64,000 bases of DNA from an uncultured Eubacteriales bacterium (GTDB lineage Bacteria > Bacillota > Clostridia > Oscillospirales > Acutalibacteraceae), in contig CAKSQS010000003.1 in assembly GCA_934486705.1 (NCBI GenBank), positions 1 to 64,000 on the forward strand, in the 5' to 3' direction. This document shows, in pieces, positions 26,683 through 35,379 of this stretch. How positions within the stretch are numbered: position 1 is the stretch's first letter; every line of letters starts with the position of its first letter. The position numbers and the translations under genes were made by a program. The notes beneath the pieces were generated by a model. It was not told the origin of the DNA and searched no databases. It saw only the letters and a program-made list of their open reading frames with translations.

Positions 26683-27653
26683 AAATTCTCCTTATACCAC
26701 TCAATAGCAAGTTTGATTCCGTCCTTAAAGCTGTATTCCGGCGTGTAACCGAGCAGCCTTTGCGCTTTGCTTATATCCGCGTTGCTGTGCTTTATATCGC
26801 CCTTGCGGTCCGGTCCGAAATTCGGTTCAACATCAAGCCCCAAAGCCTTAGTAAGCCCGTAATAAATATCCAACAGGTACTCTCTGCCGCCGTAGGCAAT
26901 GTTAAACGCCTCGCCGGCAGCCTCGTGAGAGGCAAGGCAGGCTTTAAGGTTAGCCTCAATAACATTTTCAATGTATGTAAAATCACGGGATTGCTTGCCG
27001 TCGCCGTTTATGGTGGGCGTTTCGCCCTTTAAAAGCTGTCTGATAAATTTCGGAATAACCGCGGCATATGCGCCGTCGGGGTCCTGACGTCTGCCGAAAA
27101 CGTTAAAATAGCGAAGACCATAGGTGTCAAGCCCGTAATGGCGGGTGTACTGCTTTGCCCATTCCTCATCGCACTGCTTACTTACGGCATAGGGGGAGAG
27201 CAGATTACCCTCTCTGCCCTCGGTTTTCGGTAAATTGGGTTCATCGCCGTAAACGCTGGAGCTTGAAGCGTAAACAAATTTTTTAACACCGTTCCGGCGA
27301 GCCGCCTCAAGCATATTAAGCGTACCCTGAATATTATTTGCGCAGTAGAAAAGCGGCATTTCAATTGAGCGCGGAACGCTGCCCCACGCCGCTTGATTAA
27401 GCACGTAATCCACGCCCTCGCAGGCCTTCATACAGGTATCAAGGTCCTTAATATCGCCCTTTATAAACTCATAATTCGGGTTGCTTAAAAACATATCAAT
27501 ATTTTTCTGCTTGCCTGTAGATAAATCGTCAAGGCATCTTACCCTGTAACCGAGGTTCAATATTGCCTCGCACAGGTTGGAGCCGATAAAGCCGGCTCCG
27601 CCCGTCACGAGAAAAAGTGAATTTTCGGGGAATTTTAAATCTTTATAGCTCAT
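26679..27653 (-). CDS. UDP-sugar C4-epimerase, TviC/WbpP-like
   Basis: A 324-residue extended SDR. It has the Rossmann motif LVTGGAGFIGSNLCEAIL, the AAWGSVPRSIE motif that marks the TviC/WbpP group acting on N-acetylated UDP-sugars, the catalytic SPYAVSK, and RYFNVFGRRQDPDGAYAAVIPKF. The paired dehydrogenase gene directly upstream is TviB-like, the same arrangement as in Vi antigen clusters, where the pair makes UDP-GalNAcA from UDP-GlcNAc. ATG 27653 is used because GGAG lies 9 bases before it and the longer TTG start would include that site. Confidence 0.92.
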   Translation of the reverse strand: MSYKDLKFPENSLFLVTGGAGFIGSNLCEAILNLGYRVRCLDDLSTGKQKNIDMFLSNPNYEFIKGDIKDLDTCMKACEGVDYVLNQAAWGSVPRSIEMPLFYCANNIQGTLNMLEAARRNGVKKFVYASSSSVYGDEPNLPKTEGREGNLLSPYAVSKQCDEEWAKQYTRHYGLDTYGLRYFNVFGRRQDPDGAYAAVIPKFIRQLLKGETPTINGDGKQSRDFTYIENVIEANLKACLASHEAAGEAFNIAYGGREYLLDIYYGLTKALGLDVEPNFGPDRKGDIKHSNADISKAQRLLGYTPEYSFKDGIKLAIEWYKENL

Positions 27654-27655
27654 TA

Positions 27656-28966
27656 TTAAAGTCTCCAATAGCTGTAGCCCGCAGCCTCATATTCGTTTCT
27701 GTCAAGAATACCCTTAACATCAACAAGCACCTTTTTGCCATTTCCGAAAAATTTATCCATATCCGCCATTGCGAATTTTGTAAATTCGGTGTGTGCAACC
27801 GCAAGCACAACGGCGTCCATATTTTTAACTTCCTTAATATCGGTGAATTTAACGCCGTAAAGCCTTTCCGCTTCGTCGGAATCGGCGGTCGGGTCGGTAA
27901 TTACAGGCTCAATGCCGTATTCGCGCAGCTCCTTTACAATATCGAACACCTTGCTGTTGCGGGTATCGGGGCAATTTTCCTTAAAGGTAAAGCCGAGTAT
28001 TGCAACCTTAGCGTTTTTAACCGGCTTTTCCGCCTTAATAAGGTTTTTAACAACATTTTCGGCAATGTATTTACCCATATCGTCGTTAATGCGGCGACCC
28101 GAAAGAATAACCTGACTGTGATAGCCCATCATTTCGGCTTTATATGTAAGATAATAGGGGTCAACGCCTATGCAATGCCCGCCTACAAGACCCGGATAAA
28201 ATTTTAAGAAATTCCACTTGGTACCCGCAGCCTCAAGAACCGATTTTGTATCAATTCCCATTTTATTAAAGATTATTGAAAGCTCGTTCATAAACGCTAT
28301 GTTTATATCGCGCTGGCTGTTTTCTATTACCTTTGCAGCCTCAGCCACCTTAATGCAGGACGCGCGGTGTACGCCTGCGTCAACAACAAGCTCGTAAACA
28401 TTCGCGATTTCTTCAAGCGATTCTGCGTCCATACCGGAAACTATTTTCTTTATTGTTTCAAGTCGGTGAACCTTGTCGCCGGGGTTTATTCTTTCGGGGC
28501 TGTAGCCGATTTTGAAATCCTCGCCGCATTTAAGACCAGATTCCTTTTCAAGAATCGGAACGCAGACATCCTCTGTAACACCCGGATAAACCGTAGACTC
28601 AAATACCACTATGCTGCCTTTTGTAAGGTTTCTGCCCAAAATACGGCTCGCACCCTCAACCGGGGTAAGGTCGGGGGTATGGTCGTCGTAAACAGGGGTC
28701 GGGACTGCAACAATATGGAATTTTGCCTCTTTGAGCTTTGTTTCATCGGCGGTAAACTCAACCGTGCAATTTTTTATTGCCTCGTCACCGACCTCGTTCG
28801 TCGGGTCGATACCCGATTTATAAAGCCCGATTTTCTTCTCGTTTAAATCGTAGCCTATAACCTTTACCTTTTTAGAAAAGGCAACCGCTATCGGCATTCC
28901 CACATAACCGAGACCTACCAATGAAATTTTTTCCTCACCGTTAACTATTTTGCTGTACAAGCTCAT
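27656..28966 (-). CDS. UDP-N-acetylhexosamine 6-dehydrogenase, TviB-like
   Basis: A 436-residue nucleotide-sugar dehydrogenase that oxidises C6 to a carboxylate in two NAD-dependent steps. Motifs: Rossmann VGLGYVGMPIAVAFSKK, FESTVYPGVTEDVCVPIL, YSPERINPGDKVH, the active-site stretch FYPGLVGGHCIGVDPYYLT with the catalytic cysteine, and LGFTFKENCPDTRNSK. It most resembles TviB/WbpO enzymes that act on UDP-GlcNAc. ATG 28966 is chosen over 28975 because AGAGG is then correctly spaced. Two bases separate it from the epimerase. Confidence 0.93.
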   Translation of the reverse strand: MSLYSKIVNGEEKISLVGLGYVGMPIAVAFSKKVKVIGYDLNEKKIGLYKSGIDPTNEVGDEAIKNCTVEFTADETKLKEAKFHIVAVPTPVYDDHTPDLTPVEGASRILGRNLTKGSIVVFESTVYPGVTEDVCVPILEKESGLKCGEDFKIGYSPERINPGDKVHRLETIKKIVSGMDAESLEEIANVYELVVDAGVHRASCIKVAEAAKVIENSQRDINIAFMNELSIIFNKMGIDTKSVLEAAGTKWNFLKFYPGLVGGHCIGVDPYYLTYKAEMMGYHSQVILSGRRINDDMGKYIAENVVKNLIKAEKPVKNAKVAILGFTFKENCPDTRNSKVFDIVKELREYGIEPVITDPTADSDEAERLYGVKFTDIKEVKNMDAVVLAVAHTEFTKFAMADMDKFFGNGKKVLVDVKGILDRNEYEAAGYSYWRL

Positions 28967-30068
28967 TTTTCTCATCCTCTTTAATAAATTTTTTGATTAT
29001 GCTTAAATATTTGTCCACAATAATGTCACGGTTGAATTCCTTTTCCATTTTCTTTCTGCCGGCAACGCCCATTTGAGCCCTTTCTTCATTTGAAAGAGAA
29101 AGGAATTTTTCTATTGCGTCAACCATGCTCTTAACATCGCGCGGTTTGAAAGAAATGCCGGAAACACCGTCGTCATACGTTTCCCTGCAGCCCGGAACAT
29201 CGGTTGCGATAATTGGTCTGCCGCAGGCGGCGGTTTCAAGCAACACATTTGACATTCCCTCATGGTATGAAGCGTGCAGTGTCGCGTGACTTTCCTTTAT
29301 ATAGTCATGAATGTTGGGTTTAGAGCTGAAATATTCTATGTATCCGTCCGCAACGGCACTGTCGAATTTTTCTTTTGAATATCCGTCGTTCGGACCGATA
29401 AATCTGAAAATGACATTCGGATGCAAAGGCTTCATAATTTCAGCGGCTTCAAGTATTTCATCCGTACCTTTGTCTCTCATTATTCTGCCTATGATAAGCA
29501 AAATGATTTTTTCGTCGTTATTCGGATATTTTTCAAAGCCGTGCTGCAAAAGATTGACGCCTGAACCCGGAAGAACGTCATAATTGTTCTTTATAATTTT
29601 GTTTTTCAGCATAAAATCTTTATTGGTGCTGTTTTGGAAAAAAACCTTTTCAGCCTTTTTCAGCCCGATTTTATACAGAAAAAGTGTCAGCTTCTGCATA
29701 AGTCCGCCGCTTTCAACCGCACCGCCGAGACCGGTTATATTTGCAATATATGGAATTTTTTTCAATGAGCATGCTAATCCGCCGTACACATTAGGCTTTA
29801 TCGTGTATGTTAAAACAACGTTCGGCTTTATTTTTTTCAGGAGTTTTATATAATTTAAAAAGAGTTTAAAGTCCTCAAACGGATTGGTACCGTGTCTTGA
29901 AATTTTTGTATCAATACATTCACAGCCCAATTCCGTTATTTGATCGGTTCTATCCGAAAACGGGAACGAACAGTATACATCATTTTTTTCCTCGATAAGC
30001 CTTGTGAGCAATTCTTTTCTGAATTGATACAATCCGGTATCCTTGTTAGCTAAAATTAAGATATTCAT
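28941..30068 (-). CDS. GT4-family glycosyltransferase (fourth), CapM/PglA-like
   Basis: A 375-residue glycosyltransferase with MNILILANKDTGLYQFRKELLTRL, the NITGLGGAVESGG loop and the donor-domain motifs IIGRIMRDKGTDEILEAA and SYHEGMSNVLLETAACGRPIIATDVPGCRE. This pattern is typical of the CapM/TuaC/PglA branch, which often adds the second sugar onto the PglC-type product using UDP-GalNAc or UDP-GalNAcA. It is the first glycosyltransferase after the initiating enzyme in operon order, which fits that role, but the assignment is inference. Confidence 0.9.
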   Translation of the reverse strand: MNILILANKDTGLYQFRKELLTRLIEEKNDVYCSFPFSDRTDQITELGCECIDTKISRHGTNPFEDFKLFLNYIKLLKKIKPNVVLTYTIKPNVYGGLACSLKKIPYIANITGLGGAVESGGLMQKLTLFLYKIGLKKAEKVFFQNSTNKDFMLKNKIIKNNYDVLPGSGVNLLQHGFEKYPNNDEKIILLIIGRIMRDKGTDEILEAAEIMKPLHPNVIFRFIGPNDGYSKEKFDSAVADGYIEYFSSKPNIHDYIKESHATLHASYHEGMSNVLLETAACGRPIIATDVPGCRETYDDGVSGISFKPRDVKSMVDAIEKFLSLSNEERAQMGVAGRKKMEKEFNRDIIVDKYLSIIKKFIKEDEKNELVQQNS

Positions 30069-30105
30069 GTATTCTCTCTTTCAAATGAATTTTACTGATT
30101 TAAAA

Positions 30106-31155
30106 TCAAACACCGCTGGCTCTGTAATTCGGGAAAAAGTTTTCATCATTGATTTGTACTCTCATTTTTTTCAATTCTTCATATTTTCCCTTGTTAAAAA
30201 TTTTTTTACCTATATAAAAACTGTTTAGATCGTCCTTTCTGTAAAACGACTTTTTAAATTTAAACAACGAATCTTCTCCGCTGCCTACTCCGCCGCCCAA
30301 ATATAAAGTACCGTATTTGTTTGCATTCCCCCAAAGAGCGGCATGATATAGCAATAAATTTGTAGGGGCAAGATTTGAATATTCTCTCAATGAGCCGGAA
30401 AGGTGATAATTCATAAATCCGTTTGCTCCGAGCATAATCGCGGAAGCAATAATCTTTTGTTCATATTCGGCAAAAAAGACCTGCGCGTTAAACGGGAGAT
30501 CGTTTTCTATACTTTTGTAAAACTCATCGGAAAAGTAATAGTATGAATCAGCGTTATCCTTATCCATCGTTTTATCATAGATATCTTTAAAGCTTTTAAA
30601 TAATTCCGGATATCTGCCGTTATAAATTCTTACACCGTTTTTTTGAGCTTTTCGAATCATATTTCTGTTTTTGCTGGTGAAATTATCCCAAATAGTTTCA
30701 GGTGAAGATAAATCAAGCGTAACGGTTTTCCCGAGTTGTGATACAACATAGCTTTTTTCACAGACTATGCTGTTTTTTATAACAGGATGAAATCTGACAA
30801 ATTCGCTGATTATATTATTGTTTCGACACCATTCCTCGTACTCGGCAAACAAACCCGGATTTTCCGTATCTCCTTCGATTAGCCAACCGCCGTAACCGTA
30901 AGGAGACGAAAAATCAAATAAAAGATTCTCCGGTATTTTTCCCTTGAAATAATTGCATTCGGAAATATCCCTTTTCATTACAACATTTATTCCTCTTGCA
31001 TTTTCGGAAGCATAGTAAAACAACAATGCTTTTCCGTCGCCGTGCAATTCAAATGCCTTAACATATCCGCTTAGCCAATATGTATCATATTTTTCAAACG
31101 AGGACACTATTGAATCCCATTCGGAAGCTTGATCCGCGGTATAAACTTTCAACAT
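30106..31155 (-). CDS. FemAB/BioF2-like GNAT acyltransferase
   Basis: A 349-residue protein with the double-GNAT fold seen in FemX/FemAB and Acetyltransf_6 proteins. Recognisable parts are FVRFHPVIKN near residue 140, NFTSKNRNMIRKAQKNGVRI near 180, and FFAEYEQKIIASAIMLGANGFMNYHLSGS followed by YGTLYLGGGVGSGEDSLFKFKKSF near 285. This last part is the typical C-terminal signature (LGGG.G...LF.FK..F). Such proteins transfer an aminoacyl or acyl group, here probably to an amino sugar of the repeat unit. It overlaps the upstream PLP-type gene by 7 bases, so the two may act together. Confidence 0.82.
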   Translation of the reverse strand: MLKVYTADQASEWDSIVSSFEKYDTYWLSGYVKAFELHGDGKALLFYYASENARGINVVMKRDISECNYFKGKIPENLLFDFSSPYGYGGWLIEGDTENPGLFAEYEEWCRNNNIISEFVRFHPVIKNSIVCEKSYVVSQLGKTVTLDLSSPETIWDNFTSKNRNMIRKAQKNGVRIYNGRYPELFKSFKDIYDKTMDKDNADSYYYFSDEFYKSIENDLPFNAQVFFAEYEQKIIASAIMLGANGFMNYHLSGSLREYSNLAPTNLLLYHAALWGNANKYGTLYLGGGVGSGEDSLFKFKKSFYRKDDLNSFYIGKKIFNKGKYEELKKMRVQINDENFFPNYRASGV

Positions 31156-32162
31156 ATTTTTTCTTCCTTACAAAATCTTTTAACGGTTTCAACTATTCTG
31201 TACATATCCTTTGCACCGTATCGCTGATCACATACCAAACTCAATTCGCGATTATAAATATTGCAGGCAGTTTCGGTAAAATTATGGTATGAAGTCAGCG
31301 GCCAATGAACCGGGCAAAAAATACTTTCCTTTATTAAAAAGCTCTTTAATTTATCGCGTTTGTCCTGCCTGATAATTATCGGAACAAATAACGGACAGTC
31401 ATTTTCTCTTAAACTCTTAAAAATGCAAATATCATTCAGCTCTTGTATTAATATTTCCGCATTTTTTCTTCGCTGAAATTTAATACTTCCGATATCCAAT
31501 TTATTTGCGATGTTTATGTCTCTGCGGTTTGACTGTGATATCGGCAACCGATCAAGAAGGTTTTCGGCAGCATTAAAAACTGAAAGGAATTTTTTTTCGG
31601 GCTTAAGGTCTGATTCCTTGCTTTCTATATAAATCTCCTTATCTTCCATCGCTTGCTTTCTCAGCAAAGCAAAGCCCATATCATTATTGTCGAATACTAC
31701 CGTCTTCTTAAAACCGTATGCAAAGCCCCCGGTCCAAAATCCTGCCCATTTTCTCAGACTCCCGAAATAATAATCGGCGTCCGAGTATTTTCTTGTAAAA
31801 ACCGAATGCGTCAGATCGCGAATAACTATCCCGTTATAATTTTTAAGATCCTTTTCAGAGGTCTCAAATCCGAAATAATCCATAACAAACAAAATATCAC
31901 AATTAAAATTCGGCTTTTGCTTAAACCCATCTTGAAACATCACAGAATAAAAATGCACACTAAAGCCTTCAGATACAAACGGCTCAATCATGCTGTCGCA
32001 ACACCATGCGGGCAATTCGACCGAGCGACAATTTTTCAACTCTTTTATTATTGCTTTAAGTGCATTTCTCCCCGAAACAAACCATTCGGTTGAAGACGGG
32101 AAAAATCCGTTATTTCGGGAAGATACGGGAACGCTCCAAAATTCACTTCCTATTTCCCGCAT
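31149..32162 (-). CDS. DegT-like PLP enzyme of unknown role
   Basis: A 337-residue protein that appears to have the aminotransferase fold but is diverged. Visible are WFVSGRNALKAIIKEL, VELPAWCCDSMIEPF, the acidic DILFVMDYFGFET and a lysine-containing FGSLRKWAGFWTGGFAY, which matches the position of the PLP lysine. An extended arginine and proline pattern near PVHWPLTSYHN resembles the substrate loop of DegT enzymes. I cannot name the reaction. It is coupled to the FemAB-like gene (7-base overlap) and to the SDR before it (1 base), suggesting a three-gene sub-pathway. Confidence 0.65.
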   Translation of the reverse strand: MREIGSEFWSVPVSSRNNGFFPSSTEWFVSGRNALKAIIKELKNCRSVELPAWCCDSMIEPFVSEGFSVHFYSVMFQDGFKQKPNFNCDILFVMDYFGFETSEKDLKNYNGIVIRDLTHSVFTRKYSDADYYFGSLRKWAGFWTGGFAYGFKKTVVFDNNDMGFALLRKQAMEDKEIYIESKESDLKPEKKFLSVFNAAENLLDRLPISQSNRRDINIANKLDIGSIKFQRRKNAEILIQELNDICIFKSLRENDCPLFVPIIIRQDKRDKLKSFLIKESIFCPVHWPLTSYHNFTETACNIYNRELSLVCDQRYGAKDMYRIVETVKRFCKEEKIC

Positions 32163-33163
32163 TACTCTCCCCTTAAACTCTTAAAACGATTTAAGGTTGC
32201 CTCATATTTATAATCTTCAAATAATTTGTGTACATCCATCACCGGCTCATATCCCAAATCTTCCTTGGCATTTGTAATATCCATAAGGAAACCGCCGCCG
32301 CTTTTCCCGGGATGATACTCAATAACAGAAGGCTTTTCTTTAGGCGAAAAAACATCAATTATTGCCTGACACTGTTCCTTGAGTGATACAGGAATACCTG
32401 TACCAACATTGTAAATTTCACAATCTTTGCCGTTAAATAATACAGCCTTGCAAAGCATTTGAGCACAATCGTAAACATGCACCATATCTTTGGCATAATT
32501 CGGATCGCCCCAAAGTTCTAACGGCTCACCGTTCTTGGCTCTGTTAATTTGCTTATACAGAGGCCGCATTGTTTTTATACCATTCGGAAAATAATACTGG
32601 AAAGTGCTGTATTCATATATGGTTGGGAAACGGAACACAAAGTATTTAAGGCCGTATTCTTTTAAGTAATGCTTGAGCATTTCTATAGCCGTGTTTTTCG
32701 AGATAACATACATGGCGTGATCGCCGCTGTAATCAAAATAAGGCGGTAAATGAGGGTCGAGCACACGCTTGCTGTCATCACTTGAATATAGACTTATATC
32801 AAATACTGTCTGACTGAACAAAATTCTATCGGCATTTACTTTTCTGCAATACTCCAAAACATTATAAGTGCCCATAATATTTGTGTTTAAATACTTTTCT
32901 CCGCTGTATTCTTTCATATAAGACGGTATAGTGGCTGCAAGTAAAATCACCGCATAGACATCATCCTGCGGAAGTTTTTCAAAATCTTCTTTTTTTGTTA
33001 TATCTACGGGAATGTATTTAACACCGAATTGCTCAAAAACATCGGTTTCTCTTCTTCCTGACGCAATAACCTCATATCCCTTTTCAGGTAAAAACTCAGA
33101 GGCATACTTTGTAACATAAGAACCTACATTCCCGGTGGCTCCGAATATTATTACTTTTTTCAT
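32162..33163 (-). CDS. NAD-dependent epimerase/dehydratase (SDR)
   Basis: A 333-residue extended SDR: Rossmann motif VIIFGATGNVGSYVTKYA, VILLAATIPSYMKEY, catalytic YVISKNTAIEMLKHYLKEYG, FRFPTIYEYSTFQYYFPNG. The GATGNVG variant instead of GGAGFIG sets it apart from the other epimerases here. ATG 33163 is chosen, preceded by GGGAG at a suitable distance. It probably makes or reduces a nucleotide-linked sugar for the repeat unit; the exact substrate is not predictable. It follows the initiating transferase in the operon. Confidence 0.88.
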   Translation of the reverse strand: MKKVIIFGATGNVGSYVTKYASEFLPEKGYEVIASGRRETDVFEQFGVKYIPVDITKKEDFEKLPQDDVYAVILLAATIPSYMKEYSGEKYLNTNIMGTYNVLEYCRKVNADRILFSQTVFDISLYSSDDSKRVLDPHLPPYFDYSGDHAMYVISKNTAIEMLKHYLKEYGLKYFVFRFPTIYEYSTFQYYFPNGIKTMRPLYKQINRAKNGEPLELWGDPNYAKDMVHVYDCAQMLCKAVLFNGKDCEIYNVGTGIPVSLKEQCQAIIDVFSPKEKPSVIEYHPGKSGGGFLMDITNAKEDLGYEPVMDVHKLFEDYKYEATLNRFKSLRGE

Positions 33164-33185
33164 TTTGTTTTCTCCCTTTTTAAAA

Positions 33186-33872
33186 TTATTTAACATTTAA
33201 AGCGTTTTCTTCTAACTGTTTTTGTCTTACAAGGTTAAACGCTTCCGGTCTTTCCTCGCCTTGACAGACTCCGTCCCGTTTCAGTACAACTCCTATCGTT
33301 TTAAAAAGTATTTTTACATCAAGCAGGAATGAACAGTTATCAACATAATAAATATCGTATTCGAATCTTTTTTCCCATGTTGCCGAGTTTCTTCCGTTAA
33401 CCTGTGCCAGACCGGTTAAACCGGGCTTAACATCGTGTCTTCTCATTTCTTCCTCTGTGTAAAACGGCAGGTAGATTGTTGCCAGCGGTCTGGGACCGAT
33501 AAAACTCATATCGCCGGTTAATATATTCCATAACTCCGGGAGTTCGTCAATGCTTGCAGCCCGAAGGATTCTTCCGAGCTTTGTCAAACGTTCTTCATCT
33601 GTGAGAATGTCCACTCCCTTTTCAATACATTCCAGTCTTTCTTTGTCGCTAAGCCTTTTGCCGTCTCGGGTTTGAGGGTCAAGCATGGTTTTAAATTTAT
33701 ACATACTGAATATTTTTCCCTTGTACCCGGGTCTTTCCTGCTTAAAAATTACAGGAGCGCCTAATTTGAAATATATTAAAACAGAAACGACCAAAAAAAC
33801 CGGAGAGAGAACAATTAAAGCCAAAGCAGAAAGGACTATATCTATAAATCTTTTTAAAAATTTTATGTACAT
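33186..33872 (-). CDS. PglC-like initiating phosphoglycosyl transferase
   Basis: A 228-residue monotopic membrane enzyme that puts the first sugar-phosphate on undecaprenyl phosphate. An N-terminal re-entrant hydrophobic helix (IDIVLSALALIVLSPVFLVVSVLIY) is followed by FKQERPGYKGKIFSMYKFKTM, the catalytic DE pair in AASIDELPELWNIL, and FIGPRPLATIYLPFY, PGLTGLAQVNGRN. The small size without extra N-terminal helices makes it PglC-type rather than WcaJ/WbaP-type. It follows a DegT aminotransferase gene, as PglC-like enzymes for amino-sugars often do. This enzyme commits the pathway. Confidence 0.93.
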   Translation of the reverse strand: MYIKFLKRFIDIVLSALALIVLSPVFLVVSVLIYFKLGAPVIFKQERPGYKGKIFSMYKFKTMLDPQTRDGKRLSDKERLECIEKGVDILTDEERLTKLGRILRAASIDELPELWNILTGDMSFIGPRPLATIYLPFYTEEEMRRHDVKPGLTGLAQVNGRNSATWEKRFEYDIYYVDNCSFLLDVKILFKTIGVVLKRDGVCQGEERPEAFNLVRQKQLEENALNVK

Positions 33873-33889
33873 TTATAAACCCCTATATT

Positions 33890-35119
33890 TCATAATTTAA
33901 AGCAAGACTTGATTATCTCAATTACCTTTGCCTGTTCTTCGGCGGTCATTTTAATATCGCTCGGCAGGCAAAGTCCTCTATCAAATATATCCATACCCGC
34001 GTCAACTCCGCCGCCTGCTATGTAAGCGTTGGTTTTGGCTCTGCCGTTGCCCTCTCTTGTCACAAAGCCGTTCATGCGGTATATCGGCTGCATGTGCATA
34101 GGCTTCCATATAGGTCTGCCCTCGGCGTTGTATTTCGCCAGTGTTTCAAGTATTTCGGTCGGGCAGGATTTACCCGGTTCCGTTATGTAACAGGCATCGT
34201 TATCGCTCCTTACCTGCTTGCACATAGCGTCCTTATCAATTATCAGGCAGGAAAGCCAGAAGTTGGGCTCGCTGTTCTTTTCATCATACGGGTTCATAGA
34301 AACAGGCAGACCCTTTAAGCCCTCTTTGTATCTTTGGTAGATTTCCTTTTTAAGCCTTATATGCTCTTCAAGATAGGGCAATTGACCCCTTACAACACCG
34401 GCTATAACGTTGCTCATACGGTAGTTGTAGCCCAATTCCTCGTGCTGATACCAAGGTGCGTTTTCCCTTGACTGGGTAGACCATTTTCTTGCCTTTTCTG
34501 CGGCTTCCTTACTGTCTGTAAGCAGCATACCGCCCGAAGAGCCTGTTATTATCTTGTTGCCGTTAAAGCTTATTGCGTTGTATGTACCGAATGTGCCGGT
34601 TTGCCTGCCCTTATATGCAGCGCCGAAGGACTCCGCCGCGTCCTCTATCATTACGGCGTTGTGCTTTTGGCATATCTCGGCTATTTCATCCATTTTGCCC
34701 GGTGTGCCGTAAAGGTTAGCAACCACAACAACCTTTACCTCGGGGTATATTTCAAACGCTTTTTCCAAGGCTACGGGGTCCATATTCCAGGTGTCGTACT
34801 CGGTATCAATAAACACGGGCACGCCGCCTTCATACACTATGGGGTTTACCGTAGCGTCAAAGGTCATATCGGTGCAAAAGACCTTATCTCCGGGCTTTAT
34901 TCCCGCAAGCTTCATACAAAGGTGCAGCGCCGCCGTACCTGCGGACAAAGCCACCGCATATTTGCAGCCTATTTTCTCGGCGGCAATGCGCTCAACCTCG
35001 TTAATATTTTCGCCCACCGTAGACATCCAGTTTGTCTCATAAGCCTCGGTCATATACTTAAGCTCTTCGCCGTGCATTGTGGGCGAAGACAGCCAAACCT
35101 TATTTTTAAAAGCTTCCAT
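33890..35119 (-). CDS. DegT/DnrJ/EryC1 aminotransferase (PglE/EpsN-like)
   Basis: A 409-residue PLP aminotransferase that would convert a 4-keto nucleotide sugar to its 4-amino form. Motifs are LSAGTAALHLCMKLAGI, DMTFDATVNPIVYEGG, the PLP-binding VMIEDAAESFGAAYKGR and the Schiff-base lysine in SFNGNKIITGSSGGML; also YNYRMSNVIAGVVRGQL. It is the first gene of the long minus-strand operon and adjoins the PglC-like gene. No PglD-type N-acetyltransferase is in the cluster; the FemAB-like protein may modify the amine instead, which is inference. Confidence 0.92.
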   Translation of the reverse strand: MEAFKNKVWLSSPTMHGEELKYMTEAYETNWMSTVGENINEVERIAAEKIGCKYAVALSAGTAALHLCMKLAGIKPGDKVFCTDMTFDATVNPIVYEGGVPVFIDTEYDTWNMDPVALEKAFEIYPEVKVVVVANLYGTPGKMDEIAEICQKHNAVMIEDAAESFGAAYKGRQTGTFGTYNAISFNGNKIITGSSGGMLLTDSKEAAEKARKWSTQSRENAPWYQHEELGYNYRMSNVIAGVVRGQLPYLEEHIRLKKEIYQRYKEGLKGLPVSMNPYDEKNSEPNFWLSCLIIDKDAMCKQVRSDNDACYITEPGKSCPTEILETLAKYNAEGRPIWKPMHMQPIYRMNGFVTREGNGRAKTNAYIAGGGVDAGMDIFDRGLCLPSDIKMTAEEQAKVIEIIKSCFKL

Positions 35120-35157
35120 AAAAATTCTCTTTTCAATATAAATTTACTGAATATGCA

Positions 35158-35379
35158 TTAAATACGTTCGCTGAACAATAAATTTTCATCGGCGTAATTT
35201 TGCCTTGTCACTGCGCTTTTCATCTTAAACAATCCTATATCATCAAGCTTCTTTTTTCGTGCAGGGCTTAATGTATCGTACTTTTCTTTTTGGTGACGTA
35301 TCCGGCAACCGATTTTGCAACCGTCAGCCGTGGCATATGCTACCGGGATATTCAAATTACCGTATTTCTTTTTATAATC
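35158..35379 (-). pseudogene. severed last repeat of the adjacent helicase
   Basis: This stretch continues the reading frame of the helicase at 35380-37314 without any shift. Directly after the TGA (35382-35380) it reads DYKKKYGNLNIPVAYATADG, then IGCRIRHQKEKYDTLSPARKKKLDDIGL, which is a fourth copy of the helicase-associated repeat found three times in the upstream protein. So a single in-frame stop has cut off about 74 residues. No start codon with a binding site precedes it. Confidence 0.85.
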
